The notes under the pieces are model-generated. The model made no database searches and was not told where the DNA came from. It saw only the letters and a program-made list of their open reading frames with translations. Positions 32,216 to 41,894 of a stretch of DNA of 64,000 bases are shown in pieces. Every line of letters begins with the position of its first letter. Positions within the stretch are counted from its first letter, which is position 1. The translations under genes and the position numbers were made by a program. Source of the stretch: Bacillus sp. FJAT-29814 (GTDB lineage Bacteria; Bacillota; Bacilli; Bacillales; Cytobacillaceae); NCBI RefSeq assembly GCF_001510715.1, contig NZ_LMTJ01000005.1, forward strand, positions 734,138 to 798,137. The letters run 5' to 3'.

Positions 32216-32947
32216 TTATGCCCAATAGGTAAGGGTATCAAGTATGCCAATCAAGAGAAGAATCACGCCGGCAATTTTTTGGATGACCGTACCTGCTTTT
32301 CTGCTTTTTTTCATTAATGCGCCATCTACACCTAAAAACCAAATAATGACCATGACGATAATTAATGGCAGGGAAGTTCCAATGGCAAATACCGATGGAA
32401 GAATCGCGCCGTAACTTGAGCTTAACACAATAGGCATCAGTGTCAGAAAAAACAACACAAACATGGTAGGGCAAAAAGCAATGGAAAAGCTTGCCCCCAA
32501 TAAAAACGAACCCCAAATTCCGCCGATTTTCCTGTCAGGTAAAACAGAAGTCAGGCGGCCCAGCCAGTTTAACTTAAAAATACCCAGCAAAAACAGTCCA
32601 AGTAAAAAGATTAACGGTCCAATCAGTTTGCGAAAGGCAGCAAAGTATTCTGTGATGGCTGATTGAAATTCCTGGCCAATTAACCATACTGTAAGTCCTA
32701 ATCCCGAAAATACAACGACTTTACCCAAAATAAAAGAGAGGGCATCCAACCACTGTTTCTTTGTTTGCAAACTGCGGTTCCCATAAAAGGTAATGGCACT
32801 GATGTTTCCAGTCAATTGACAAGGAGCCAGCGCTCCAATCACACCAAGCAAAAAGGAAGCAAGCAGGGGAATGCCCTGTGTCTCATTCATTAAAATCACA
32901 ATCGGGCTGCTCAAGGTTCTGCTGATCGAGCTTAACAGTTCGTACAT
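32216..32947 (-). CDS. CcdA/DsbD-type thiol-disulfide membrane transporter
   Basis: Integral membrane protein of 243 residues with six predicted helices. The two conserved cysteines of the CcdA/DsbD transmembrane family are present as GALAPCQLTGN (helix 1) and SIAFCPTMF (helix 4). Such proteins pass reducing equivalents from cytosolic thioredoxin to the outer face, for example for cytochrome c or copper-enzyme maturation. It may also be labelled sulfite exporter TauE/SafE in databases. Start MYELL (32947) has GAGAAGGTG upstream. No cytochrome c maturation gene is adjacent. Confidence 0.75.
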   Translation of the reverse strand: MYELLSSISRTLSSPIVILMNETQGIPLLASFLLGVIGALAPCQLTGNISAITFYGNRSLQTKKQWLDALSFILGKVVVFSGLGLTVWLIGQEFQSAITEYFAAFRKLIGPLIFLLGLFLLGIFKLNWLGRLTSVLPDRKIGGIWGSFLLGASFSIAFCPTMFVLFFLTLMPIVLSSSYGAILPSVFAIGTSLPLIIVMVIIWFLGVDGALMKKSRKAGTVIQKIAGVILLLIGILDTLTYWA

Positions 32948-33049
32948 AAAGATGCACCTTCTCACAAAATGGAACTTGTAGTTTACAATCTTACCATACT
33001 ATAAAATTATAAAGACGGTATAAAGATTCGGCATTGTTCACAAAAGCGT

Positions 33050-33083
33050 AAACACACTAATTCCGAAGGGAATCAGTGTGTTG
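33050..33083 (-). terminator. Hairpin downstream of pflA
   Basis: Arms ACACACTAATTCC and GGGAATCAGTGTGT form an almost perfect 13-bp stem. The T tract on the minus strand is short. Confidence 0.6.
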
Positions 33084-33087
33084 CAGG

Positions 33088-33822
33088 CTAGTTCCAATGT
33101 GCTGTTAACATTTGATAGGCAAAGTCCACCTTTTCTTGGCTTGGCGGTTCCACATGATGTAATTGGTATTCGTGACCAAGTGCTTCCCATTTGTAGACTC
33201 CAAGTTTATGGTAAGGAAGAATCTCAATCTTTTGTATGTTCTTAAGTGTGCCGATAAATTCTCCAAGTTTCACAAGGTCCTCCCGATCATCGGTTACAGT
33301 TGGAACAAGAACATGACGGACCCAAACAGGAACATTTCGATCAGATAAAAACTGGGCAAATTCAAGAATATGATCATTCGCCATCCCGGTAAGCTGGATA
33401 TGTTTTTTCCGATTGATATGTTTTAAGTCAAGCAAAATTAAGTCAGTATACTGGAGCAGTTCTTCAAACTGCTCAATAAACAGCTTTGAATGGGAAAAAC
33501 AACCGCCGGATGAATCAATGGTTGTATGAATCCCTTTCTTCTTGCATTCCTTAAACAATTCGGTAAGAAACGGGACTTGAAGCAATGGCTCGCCGCCGCT
33601 GACAGTAATGCCTCCTCCTGATGCTTGAATGAAAGGCAAATAGGATTCCAAATCATCGATGATTTCAGAAACAGACATTTGTTTCCCGGTACCGATCTCC
33701 CATGTGTCAGCGTTATGGCAAAACTGGCAACGCAACAGACAGCCTTGCGTAAAGACGACATAGCGGATTCCAGGGCCATCGACGGTTCCCAATGTTTCAA
33801 TTGAATGAATATTTCCAATCAT
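33088..33822 (-). CDS. pflA: Pyruvate formate-lyase activating enzyme
   Basis: Radical SAM enzyme of 244 residues that places the glycyl radical on PflB. The 4Fe-4S/SAM motif is CLLRCQFCHNADTW (C-x3-C-x2-C). VSGGEPLLQ and a later WVRHVLVP segment are typical of the PflA branch without the extra ferredoxin domain. Ribosome site AAAGGAG. It lies 117 bp downstream of pflB; the gap holds an inverted repeat that may limit readthrough. Confidence 0.93.
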   Translation of the reverse strand: MIGNIHSIETLGTVDGPGIRYVVFTQGCLLRCQFCHNADTWEIGTGKQMSVSEIIDDLESYLPFIQASGGGITVSGGEPLLQVPFLTELFKECKKKGIHTTIDSSGGCFSHSKLFIEQFEELLQYTDLILLDLKHINRKKHIQLTGMANDHILEFAQFLSDRNVPVWVRHVLVPTVTDDREDLVKLGEFIGTLKNIQKIEILPYHKLGVYKWEALGHEYQLHHVEPPSQEKVDFAYQMLTAHWN

Positions 33823-33846
33823 GATGATTCTTCTCCTTTTTTTTTA

Positions 33847-33930
33847 AAAGGGTCTGACGCGCGCTAGAGATAAGGTCCGGCAGATAAGACTTCTTTACGC
33901 CAGATATTATTTAGCGGGGTCAGACCCCTT
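33847..33930. repeat. Inverted repeat between pflB and pflA
   Basis: Arms AAGGGTCTGAC (33847-33857) and GTCAGACCCCTT (33919-33930) enclose about 60 bp. The GGTCTGACCC core recurs between genes in many Bacillus genomes as I recall. It could form a long stem that dampens pflA expression. Confidence 0.5.
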
Positions 33931-33939
33931 AGCTATTTA

Positions 33940-36165
33940 TTAAAGTGACTCGTGGAACGTACGGTTGATGACATCAAGTTGCTGTTCTCTCGTCAGTTTG
34001 ATGAAGTTAACCGCATAACCCGATACACGGATGGTTAATTGTGGATAAAGTTCAGGATGTTCCATCGCATCCATCAATGTTTCACGGTTAAAGACGTTTA
34101 CATTCAGGTGATGACCTGTTTTGATTGCGTAACCATCCAAGATGGAAACCAAATTGCGAACTTGGTTATCTTCTTCTTTTCCTAAAGCCTTAGGAACAAT
34201 GGAGAAGGTGTTGGAAATTCCATCCATTGCATAGCTATATGGCAGCTTGGCAACAGAAGAAAGGGAAGCCAATGTTCCTTTTGTATCACGGCCATGCATT
34301 GGGTTAGCGCCTGGTGCAAATGGTTCCCCGGCACGGCGGCCGTCAGGTGTATTGCCAGTTTTCTTGCCGTAAACAACGTTCGAAGTAATTGTCAAGATAG
34401 ATAGCGTATGAACAGAGTTACGATAGGTTTGATGCTTGCGCAATTTTGTCATAAAGCTTTTCACAATTTCAACGGCAATGCTGTCAACACGATCGTCGTT
34501 ATTTCCGTATTTAGGGAAGTCCCCAGTTGTTTCAAAATCAACCGCAAGGCCATTTTCATCACGGATCACTTTTACCTGTCCATACTTAATGGCGCTCAGT
34601 GAGTCGGCTACAACACTCAATCCGGCGATGCCAGTTGCCATTGTTCTCAAAACTTGTGTATCATGGAGTGCCATTTCAATTCTTTCATAGCTGTATTTAT
34701 CATGCATATAATGAATGACGTTCAAGGTATTAATGTAAAGACCGGCAAGCCAATCCATCATTTTATCGAATTTTTGGATAACTTCATCATACTCTAACAC
34801 ATCTGAAGTAATTGGTCGATAGTCAGGTCCGACTTGTTTCTTCAGTTTTTCATCGACACCGCCGTTGATGGAATAGAGCAGGGCTTTTGCCAGGTTGGCA
34901 CGGGCACCAAAGAATTGCATTTGTTTGCCAATTTCCATTGCTGATACACAGCAGGCAATGCCGTAGTCATCGCCATACTCAAGGCGCATGATATCATCGT
35001 TTTCATATTGAATGGAGCTTGTTTTGATTGACATTTTAGCACAATACTGTTTAAAGTTTTCGGGCAGCTGCGTAGACCATAATACAGTTAAGTTTGGTTC
35101 TGGAGCAGGTCCCAGGTTATCAAGTGTATGAAGGAAACGGAATGAGTTCTTCGTCACAAGCGGGCGTCCATCGATGGCCATACCGCCGATTGATTCCGTT
35201 ACCCATGTAGGGTCGCCGCTGAACAATTCATTATAATCTGGTGTACGGGCAAACTTGACAAGACGAAGCTTCATGACGAAATGGTCAACCAATTCTTGAG
35301 CGTCTTGTTCAGTTAATGTCCCATTTTGCAAATCTCTTTCAATATAAATGTCAAGGAAGGTAGAAACACGGCCAAGGCTCATCGCGGCACCGTTTTGCTC
35401 CTTAATGGCAGCGAGGTATCCAAAATACAGCCATTGGAAGGCTTCAGCAGCATTTTTAGCTGGACCTGAAATATCGTATCCATAACTTTCTGCAAGTTCT
35501 TTTAGCTCTTTTAATGCGCGATATTGCTCAGAAAGCTCTTCACGTAAGCGGATATTGTCTTCTGTCATTACCTTGCTAGTGTTATTGAAATCTTTTTGTT
35601 TCTCTTTTATTAAGAAATCAACACCATACAAAGCAACCCGGCGGTAGTCACCAATAATCCGGCCGCGTCCGTATGCGTCAGGAAGACCAGTGATAATGCC
35701 TGCTTTACGTGCAAGCAGCATTTCGCTTGTATAAGCATCAAATACACCTTGGTTATGCGTTTTTCGGAACTCGGTAAAAATTCTTTCAATTTCAGGATTT
35801 AGTTCATAACCATATGCTTCACAAGCTGCCTTAGCCATGCGAATTCCGCCGAATGGCTGAAGTGAACGATTAAAAGGCTTGTCAGTTTGTACTCCGACCA
35901 CTTTTTCAAGGTCTTCATCTAAATAGCCAGGTCCATGAGAAGTAATCGTAGAAACCGTTTCGGTGTCCATATCAAGGACGCCGCCTTTTTCACGTTCCTG
36001 TTTTGTAAGATCCATCACTTGGTCCCAAAGCTTATTGGTAGCGTCTGTTGCACCAGCTAAAAAGCTGTCATCGCCTTCAAACGAAATGAAGTTTTTTAAG
36101 ATAAAGTCGCGGACATTAACTTCTTTTTGCCAAACTCCTTTTGTAAAACCTTTCCATTGTTCCAT
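33940..36165 (-). CDS. pflB: Formate C-acetyltransferase (pyruvate formate-lyase)
   Basis: Glycyl-radical enzyme of 741 residues, cytosolic, splitting pyruvate with CoA into acetyl-CoA and formate under anoxic conditions. The start is ATG 36165 (MEQWKGF), because GAGGTG overlaps an upstream GTG. The two catalytic cysteines are in [10 protein letters not shown], and the radical Gly is in RVSGYAVNF near the C-terminus. Absent from B. subtilis but present in many facultative Bacillaceae. It probably shares a transcript with pflA. Confidence 0.95.
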   Translation of the reverse strand: MEQWKGFTKGVWQKEVNVRDFILKNFISFEGDDSFLAGATDATNKLWDQVMDLTKQEREKGGVLDMDTETVSTITSHGPGYLDEDLEKVVGVQTDKPFNRSLQPFGGIRMAKAACEAYGYELNPEIERIFTEFRKTHNQGVFDAYTSEMLLARKAGIITGLPDAYGRGRIIGDYRRVALYGVDFLIKEKQKDFNNTSKVMTEDNIRLREELSEQYRALKELKELAESYGYDISGPAKNAAEAFQWLYFGYLAAIKEQNGAAMSLGRVSTFLDIYIERDLQNGTLTEQDAQELVDHFVMKLRLVKFARTPDYNELFSGDPTWVTESIGGMAIDGRPLVTKNSFRFLHTLDNLGPAPEPNLTVLWSTQLPENFKQYCAKMSIKTSSIQYENDDIMRLEYGDDYGIACCVSAMEIGKQMQFFGARANLAKALLYSINGGVDEKLKKQVGPDYRPITSDVLEYDEVIQKFDKMMDWLAGLYINTLNVIHYMHDKYSYERIEMALHDTQVLRTMATGIAGLSVVADSLSAIKYGQVKVIRDENGLAVDFETTGDFPKYGNNDDRVDSIAVEIVKSFMTKLRKHQTYRNSVHTLSILTITSNVVYGKKTGNTPDGRRAGEPFAPGANPMHGRDTKGTLASLSSVAKLPYSYAMDGISNTFSIVPKALGKEEDNQVRNLVSILDGYAIKTGHHLNVNVFNRETLMDAMEHPELYPQLTIRVSGYAVNFIKLTREQQLDVINRTFHESL

Positions 36166-36227
36166 TTTATTCACCTCTTATTTTAATAAACGAAATATAA
36201 CAGAGTTGAAGTATCTCTCACACCTTG

Positions 36228-36335
36228 AGTATAACAGTTTTTGTGGTGGGTACAGGGGGAAATTGTTAACAATTTGTGAAAATGTGAACAATACGCCATT
36301 TAAGAGGGTTTTCTGTGAACAATTTATGAACAGTG
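36228..36335 (-). promoter_or_regulatory. pflB promoter with TGTGAA-type operator cluster
   Basis: A -10 TATACT lies at 36233-36228 (minus strand) without a -35 hexamer, suggesting activator dependence. Upstream are the palindrome TTGTTAACAA (36263-36272), the tandem TTTGTGAAAATGTGAACAA just beyond it, and CTGTGAACAATTTATGAACAG (about 36313-36333). These half-sites resemble Rex (TTGTGAA-N4-TTCACAA) or ResD elements, both redox regulators, but none is a perfect palindrome. Confidence 0.4.
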
Positions 36336-36452
36336 GTAATAGGGAAAAGAAACTGTACTATAAAAATAAGTCAATGTGTTTCATCTGTTATATAAAGGGA
36401 AAGCTATAATATCAACGTTTTAATAGTGGAAACTTGTGAAACAGCAAAAAAA

Positions 36453-36473
36453 ACAGGAGAAACATCCTCCTGT
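36453..36473 (-). terminator. Terminator of the cupredoxin gene
   Basis: Stem ACAGGAG/CTCCTGT (36453-36459 and 36467-36473) followed by eight Ts on the minus strand. Confidence 0.8.
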
Positions 36474-36476
36474 CTG

Positions 36477-36929
36477 CTAGTCGACAACAATATCGGCAAT
36501 CATCGGCCCATTGTGATTACGGGTTGAATGTGCTTCACATATTAAACGATAGATGCCCTCTTTATTTATTTGGAGGTCAACCACCGTTTCTTCGCCCTTT
36601 TTTACTTTCCCTTTGATATCGGTGCCTTCAACATAAAAAGGATGCTCCTCGCCGTTGATTCCGGTAATGTACAATTTTACCTTTTCACCTTTTTCAATCG
36701 AAATGGTACCGGGGTCCCAGCGGTATGCTTCAATTTCTTTCCCATTTTTCAACTTTGACTTATATTCGACTGTCACCATATGAATCTCACGAACTTTTCC
36801 TTCGTCCTGTTGATTAAAAACCGCGGCGTCCCCTGCTTTTAACATGAACCATGCCGATACAGATGCCAGCAAGACACCGATTGCTACAAAGAATAATAGC
36901 GTTTCCTTTTTTAAGACTAAAAATTTCAT
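36477..36929 (-). CDS. Membrane-anchored cupredoxin-domain protein
   Basis: Protein of 150 residues with one N-terminal transmembrane anchor (about 8-30) and an extracytoplasmic cupredoxin fold (about 50-150). Copper ligands are visible: His in NGEEHPFYV and a C-terminal loop C-x2-H with following HNGPM (LICEAHSTRNHNGPM). The YRWDPGTISIEKGEKVKLYI strand pair recalls the CuA-type domain of nitrous oxide reductase and cytochrome oxidase II, but with one loop Cys rather than two. A copper electron carrier or sensor is possible. It stands alone. Confidence 0.75.
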   Translation of the reverse strand: MKFLVLKKETLLFFVAIGVLLASVSAWFMLKAGDAAVFNQQDEGKVREIHMVTVEYKSKLKNGKEIEAYRWDPGTISIEKGEKVKLYITGINGEEHPFYVEGTDIKGKVKKGEETVVDLQINKEGIYRLICEAHSTRNHNGPMIADIVVD

Positions 36930-37243
36930 TTTAAACCCTCCTTATCTATTTGTCCTAATTTATACATATGCCTATTGGGTAAGAAAACTTGTCTACTTTT
37001 TAAAATATTGATTGGAATAGGAAAATAGGCGGGGGTTGAAGCTGTCGCATACTGTCAACAATAATGGATGGACTGCATTTTTGAAGATATTTGCTTTGGC
37101 TGATAGGAAAGTATAACTGCACAAAGGAAAGCTTCGTGAGGGTAAGACATACCTCTGTCTTCTCCCTGAGGCTTCGGCATTCGGTAAGTTCTTTAAATTT
37201 CCTGTAGAAACGTTTATAGTAAAGTCAGGAATCAAAAAAATAG
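36930..37243. other. Intergenic region upstream of mprF with a long imperfect hairpin
   Basis: No convincing gene. Around 37128-37183 an imperfect stem can be drawn (AAGC, GAGGG and AGAC pairing with GTCT, CTCCC and GCTT). A weak -35 TTTAAA (37192-37197) and -10 TATAGT (37215-37220) lie just before mprF, so the hairpin would be upstream of that start. An 80-codon minus-strand open frame here lacks a ribosome site and is rejected. Confidence 0.35.
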
Positions 37244-37255
37244 GTGGTCGTTTTG

Positions 37256-39784
37256 TTGGTTATAAAAAAGGATAAGGTCTTAAAAGCGTTAAAGTTTATC
37301 TTTCCATTGCTTTTGTTAATATTTGCTGCAAACGAAATAAAAAAATTCGCCGGAAACGTTGATGTAGGGCTGTTAAGAAATGAATTGGATCAACTGAGCT
37401 TTATAAGTTTGGTATTAATTATCTTGATTACAATCTCAGCAGTTCTCCCAATGCTATTTTATGACGTCATACTGGTCCGGAGCTTGGGCGGCGAGGTTCC
37501 TCGACGGATGCTTTTGGAACAATCATTTATTGCCAATTCTTTTTCCAATATGATCGGCTTTGGCGGTTTAGTGGGAGCGATGCTAAGGACCTACTTCTTT
37601 AATAAGCTCGAGCGTGATAAACGCAGGCTCGTTAGTCTAATTGCGACCATTTCCTTGTATTATTTAACCGGGATTTCGCTGCTTTCTTGGATTGTCATAT
37701 TATGCTACCGCGGGAATCCCCTGTTTCAGGATACAAGATGGCTCTATTTCGCTGTTCTAGGGATTGGTTTATATTTTCCGCTATTGTTTATCATACATAT
37801 TTTTAAAACAAACAGAGATCAAAAACCGTTAATTTCAGGAGAAGAAACGATTAAACTTGTTGTTGTTTCCCTTTTGGAATGGGTTTGTGTGTTTCTGGCA
37901 ATCTGGATTTTAACCAAAATGCTAGGGATTTCGATTTCAATCGGGGAACTTTTTCCGGTGTACATCGTTGCCGCAAGTGCCGGAATTATCAGTATGATTC
38001 CTGGCGGTTTGGGATCGTTCGACTTGGTGTTTATTTGGGGGATGCAGGACTTGCATGTTCCCGAGGAACAGGTTTTGGTTTTGCTGTTATTTTACCGGCT
38101 TGGCTACTATGTTATACCGTTTTTTGTAGGATTGGCATTGTTTATAAAGCTGTATTGGGTGAAGTGGAATCAGTCCTGGAATGATCTGCCCAAGACGATT
38201 ATCCAGGGTGTAAGCCATGTCATTCTGACAATGCTTGTGTTTCTGTCAGGGTTAATCTTGCTGTTATCGGCCAGTGTTCCCGGAATCATGTCAAGGCTGA
38301 AATTGGCTCAGGAGCTCCTGGCCTTTCCAATTATCAATGTATCCCATCAGCTTTCGGTAGCGGCTGGATTTTTGCTGCTCGGATTATCCCGCGGAATTGA
38401 ATACAGTGTAAAAAGATCCTATGAATTAACGATTATGGCACTTATTCTTGCCGCACTCTTCTCCATATTTAAAGGGATTGATTATGAAGAGGCGATTTTT
38501 TTAATCATTGTTGCCCTGCTGCTGCGATTCTCCAAGGGACAGTTTTACCGAGAGAGTTATGTATTGACGTGGGGGAAGACGATATTCGATATCACCATTA
38601 TTCTGATTATTACCTCAATGTACCTTATTATAGGCTACTTAAACTTGCCGGATGCAAAATTCGCCATCCCGGCTAAAATGTTGCCCTATGTGATCGTTGA
38701 TTATCTTGATTTATTTAAAAGTGCCTTTATCGGGTTAATTATTGCATTGTTAATCTTGATATTTGGCTATTTAATCAGCTTGCCTAAAAAGTGGAAATTC
38801 GAAGCTTCTCGGGAACATGAAAGAGAAATCAGTGGGCATTTAGCCAAATATAGAGGAAATGCATTGTCCCATTTAATTTTCCTGCATGATAAATATATTT
38901 TTTGGAACAAAAAGAAAACGATTTTAATCCCATTTCAAAAATATGCCGATAAACTGGTCATATTAGGGGAACCAATCGGGGAAAGAAGTGACATTTCAGC
39001 GGCCATTGAAGAATTTCAAGAAATTGCGGACTTGTACGGGTACACTCTTGTATTTTATCAAGTTGGGGACGAGATGCTGCCGCATCTGCACAACCACGGC
39101 TTTGCTTTCTTTAAACTCGGGGAGGAAGCAATTGTTGATTTAAATTCATTCTCACTCGCGGGCAATAAAATGAAAAGCTTTCGTGCCGTAAAAAATAAAT
39201 TTGCCCGGGAAGACTTTATCTTTGAAATAGTGGATCCTCCACATTCCAAAGCATTATTATGCGAGTTGCAAGAAATTTCCGATGATTGGCTTAAGGGACG
39301 AAGAGAGAAGGGATTTTCGCTTGGTTTCTTCGATGAAGAGTATTTGAATAAAGCGCCAATCGCACTTGTTAGGGATGCTGACAAAAGGATAATCGGATTT
39401 ATGAGCATCATGCATGTCTATGATCAATTTCAATCTATATCCATTGATTTAATGAGGTTCCGAACAGAGGCTTCACCCGGAACGGTCGATTTTTTATTTC
39501 TGTCATTGATGGAATGGGCAAAGGAGAAAGAATACAAATGGTTTAATTTGGGGATGGCTCCGCTTTCGAATGTCGGTGTATCAAGGTTCGCATTTTTAAG
39601 TGAAAAAATTGCCGCTCAAATTTTTCTGCATGGTCACTTTCTTTACCATTTTCAAGGTCTTAGAAAATACAAAGAAAAATATACGGATTTTTGGGCACCG
39701 AAATATATGGCCTATCGCAGAAAATCTTCATTACCAATCATAATGGCCCAAATTTCCCTTCTGATTTCTAAAAGAAGGACATAG
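37256..39784 (+). CDS. mprF: Phosphatidylglycerol lysyltransferase MprF
   Basis: Bifunctional membrane protein of about 842 residues. The N-terminal 500 residues hold some 13-14 transmembrane helices (flippase, with GFGGLVGAMLRTYFF and MIPGGLGSFDLVF motifs). The C-terminal cytosolic domain (about 510-842) has the GNAT-like lysyl-PG synthase fold using Lys-tRNA. Lysinylation reduces surface charge and protects against cationic peptides and daptomycin. The start is probably TTG 37256 (or 37253) after AGGTGG; GTG 37244 overlaps that site. Terminator follows. Confidence 0.92.
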   Translation: MVIKKDKVLKALKFIFPLLLLIFAANEIKKFAGNVDVGLLRNELDQLSFISLVLIILITISAVLPMLFYDVILVRSLGGEVPRRMLLEQSFIANSFSNMIGFGGLVGAMLRTYFFNKLERDKRRLVSLIATISLYYLTGISLLSWIVILCYRGNPLFQDTRWLYFAVLGIGLYFPLLFIIHIFKTNRDQKPLISGEETIKLVVVSLLEWVCVFLAIWILTKMLGISISIGELFPVYIVAASAGIISMIPGGLGSFDLVFIWGMQDLHVPEEQVLVLLLFYRLGYYVIPFFVGLALFIKLYWVKWNQSWNDLPKTIIQGVSHVILTMLVFLSGLILLLSASVPGIMSRLKLAQELLAFPIINVSHQLSVAAGFLLLGLSRGIEYSVKRSYELTIMALILAALFSIFKGIDYEEAIFLIIVALLLRFSKGQFYRESYVLTWGKTIFDITIILIITSMYLIIGYLNLPDAKFAIPAKMLPYVIVDYLDLFKSAFIGLIIALLILIFGYLISLPKKWKFEASREHEREISGHLAKYRGNALSHLIFLHDKYIFWNKKKTILIPFQKYADKLVILGEPIGERSDISAAIEEFQEIADLYGYTLVFYQVGDEMLPHLHNHGFAFFKLGEEAIVDLNSFSLAGNKMKSFRAVKNKFAREDFIFEIVDPPHSKALLCELQEISDDWLKGRREKGFSLGFFDEEYLNKAPIALVRDADKRIIGFMSIMHVYDQFQSISIDLMRFRTEASPGTVDFLFLSLMEWAKEKEYKWFNLGMAPLSNVGVSRFAFLSEKIAAQIFLHGHFLYHFQGLRKYKEKYTDFWAPKYMAYRRKSSLPIIMAQISLLISKRRT

Positions 39785-39789
39785 ATAAT

Positions 39790-39826
39790 AAAAACTGGTG
39801 GAAACAATGCCAACCAGTTTTTTTAT
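39790..39826 (+). terminator. Terminator of mprF
   Basis: Arms AAAAACTGGT and ACCAGTTTTT flank a GGAAACAATGCCA loop and end in a run of seven Ts. Confidence 0.8.
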
Positions 39827-39910
39827 TGGAAATTCTCTGAAAAGACTCTTATTTATATTCATAATCTGTTAAAATCAATAGGTAAAAAGTAATCAGTAAG
39901 GGTGTTGCAT

Positions 39911-41086
39911 TTGTCAAAGATTAGCGCTTTTTTTATAGCTTTTGTCATGTTTTTGTCCTATCAAGCGAATGTTCATGCTGAGGAACAGCCCCAGCCTGAA
40001 GTAATAAGCGAGGCGGCATGCCTTTTGGATACGGAAACAAATGCCGTTCTTTATAATAAAAACGCCGATGTAAAAATGTATCCAGCGAGCCTGACAAAAA
40101 TAGCGACGGCCATCTATGCAATTGAAAAAGGGGACCTGGACAGTGTGGCTGTTGTTAGTGGAAACGCCGTGCGTCAGGATGGAACGAGAGTTTATTTGGT
40201 CGAAGGGGAGCAGCTGCCCTTGAAGATGCTGATTCAGGGAATGCTCATTAATTCCGGAAATGATGCGGCTGTTGCCATCGCCGAGCATCTTGATGGAAGT
40301 GTTGAAGCATTTTCGGCCAAAATAAATGAGTACCTGAAGACAAAGGTCGGTGTTCAAAATACACATTTCATGAATCCAAGTGGTTTGCATGACGAAAATC
40401 ATTATACAACTGCCTTGGATATGGCGGTAATCACAAATTATGCGATGAAAAATCCGATTTTTGCAGAGATTTACGGAACCAAGAAACTTTGGTGGGAAGG
40501 ACAATCGTGGAAGACTAATATTTTGACCCATCATGCGATGCTAAAAGGAGAATTTCCTTACTCCGGAATTATCGGCGGAAAAACCGGTTATACGTCACAA
40601 TCTAAACAAACATTGGCAACTACAGCTGATAACGGCAAAATAAAATTAACTGCCGTTGTTCTGAAATCGGAGCAGAAACAGGATAAATATAGGGATACAG
40701 CTGTTCTGTTTGATTATGGTTTTAGCGGCTATCAACACTCTATATTAAACCGAAATGAGACGTTTACAAGCGAACAACAAGAATTTTTTCCGAAACAGGA
40801 CACCGTGATTACCGAGGATTTAGCTGGGACGGTTAAAAAGGTAAATGACTCCGGCTTGTTAACAATTGAAAATCATAATGGCCAGTTGCTTCAATCAGTC
40901 CAATTGATGTCTAAAAAAGAGACAGAACATGCATCAGTTTCTCAACTAAGTGATGGTAAAAAGAAGATAGAAAAGGAAGAACAAAAACAAGGACTAGATG
41001 CTGTAAACTCTGTTTATGGAGTATTAATTATTGGCGCTGCCCTAATCATCATAACTGCGGGAAGAAAATTTGCTAAAAAAGTATGA
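39911..41086 (+). CDS. D-alanyl-D-alanine carboxypeptidase (S11, DacF-like)
   Basis: Penicillin-binding carboxypeptidase of about 391 residues that trims the terminal D-Ala of peptidoglycan stems. A signal peptide (about 1-23, ending VHA) is followed by the S11 active-site set: SLTK (PASLTKIATA), SGN (INSGNDAAVA) and KTG (GGKTGYTS). The C-terminal region ends with one transmembrane helix (VYGVLIIGAALIIITA), a membrane anchor rather than the amphipathic helix of DacA. Start TTG 39911 fits AAGGG spacing best; GTG 39902 is the alternative. Which Bacillus paralogue it equals is uncertain. Confidence 0.85.
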   Translation: MSKISAFFIAFVMFLSYQANVHAEEQPQPEVISEAACLLDTETNAVLYNKNADVKMYPASLTKIATAIYAIEKGDLDSVAVVSGNAVRQDGTRVYLVEGEQLPLKMLIQGMLINSGNDAAVAIAEHLDGSVEAFSAKINEYLKTKVGVQNTHFMNPSGLHDENHYTTALDMAVITNYAMKNPIFAEIYGTKKLWWEGQSWKTNILTHHAMLKGEFPYSGIIGGKTGYTSQSKQTLATTADNGKIKLTAVVLKSEQKQDKYRDTAVLFDYGFSGYQHSILNRNETFTSEQQEFFPKQDTVITEDLAGTVKKVNDSGLLTIENHNGQLLQSVQLMSKKETEHASVSQLSDGKKKIEKEEQKQGLDAVNSVYGVLIIGAALIIITAGRKFAKKV

Positions 41087-41119
41087 GCCATGGAAGGATT
41101 GCCTTTCATGGCTTTTTTT
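41086..41119. terminator. Terminator between convergent genes
   Basis: Arms AGCCATGGAAGG and CCTTTCATGGCT then seven Ts, located between the carboxypeptidase gene and convergent modB. Confidence 0.8.
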
Positions 41120-41768
41120 GCGGCAGATTAGTCGTAAATAACATGAGAAAGGATATAAGAATCATAGAGAGGACCAACAGCCAGGCCAATTCCATATTAC
41201 CTGATTCCATAGCGATATATATAGCGGTAGGCGCCGTTTGGGTCTTGCCGGGAATATTCCCGGCAAACATCAGCGTTGCCCCGAATTCTCCCAATGCCCT
41301 GGCAAAGCTGAGGATTAACCCGGTAATAATTGATTTAACAGATAAGGGGAGAGTAATCTGAAAAAACACATTTAGCTCATTCGCCCCATCCACCCTTGCC
41401 GCCTCTTCAATGTCCTTATCGACAGATTGAAAGCCTGTTTTAACAGTTTGGTACATTAATGGGAATGCAACGATTGTTGAGGCGATTACGGCAGCCAACG
41501 GAGTAAAAATAATCGACCGCGCAAATAAATCTTCAAAAAATGAACCGATCGGACTGTTTCTGCCAAAAAAGTATATTAATAAAAACCCGATAACAGTCGG
41601 GGGCAACACTAGCGGCATTAATAAAAAGGTTTCCAATACCATTTTTCCTCTAAACCGCCTAAAGGCAAGCAGCCTACTTGCCAATATTCCCAAAACTAAT
41701 ACAATCGCAGCCGAAATGGAAGCCACCTTAAGCGACAATAGAATGGGGGGCCAAAATTCACTGTGCAT
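41106..41768 (-). CDS. modB: Molybdate ABC transporter permease
   Basis: Membrane subunit of 220 residues with five to six helices. The inner-loop EAA motif is EEAARVDGANELNVFFQITLP and the RALGEFGATLMFAGNIPGKTQT segment is the ModB signature. It brings in molybdate for molybdenum cofactor, relevant to the DmsA-like and formate dehydrogenase enzymes in this window. ModA (binding protein) and ModC (ATPase) are not adjacent: the upstream neighbour is a spore gene and the downstream one is convergent. Ribosome site AAAGGA. Confidence 0.9.
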   Translation of the reverse strand: MHSEFWPPILLSLKVASISAAIVLVLGILASRLLAFRRFRGKMVLETFLLMPLVLPPTVIGFLLIYFFGRNSPIGSFFEDLFARSIIFTPLAAVIASTIVAFPLMYQTVKTGFQSVDKDIEEAARVDGANELNVFFQITLPLSVKSIITGLILSFARALGEFGATLMFAGNIPGKTQTAPTAIYIAMESGNMELAWLLVLSMILISFLMLFTTNLPQKKP

Positions 41769-41869
41769 TTACATTCATTCCTTTAGCATGATGCATTGTT
41801 CGATAATATCCTAATAAGATGTTCTTTCTACCTCATTATAACGAATGGTGAATCGTCGTAAAAGAATAA

Positions 41870-41889
41870 AAAAAACTGCCGAATGGCAG
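41870..41889 (-). terminator. Terminator of the GerPA-like gene
   Basis: Stem CTGCC/GGCAG (41876-41880 and 41885-41889), followed on the minus strand by seven Ts. Confidence 0.65.
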
Positions 41890-41894
41890 AATGT

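Noticed and set aside
36993..37235. An 80-codon minus-strand gene before mprF
   Set aside because: No ribosome site, runs through the promoter and hairpin region of mprF, and the composition is unlike a protein.
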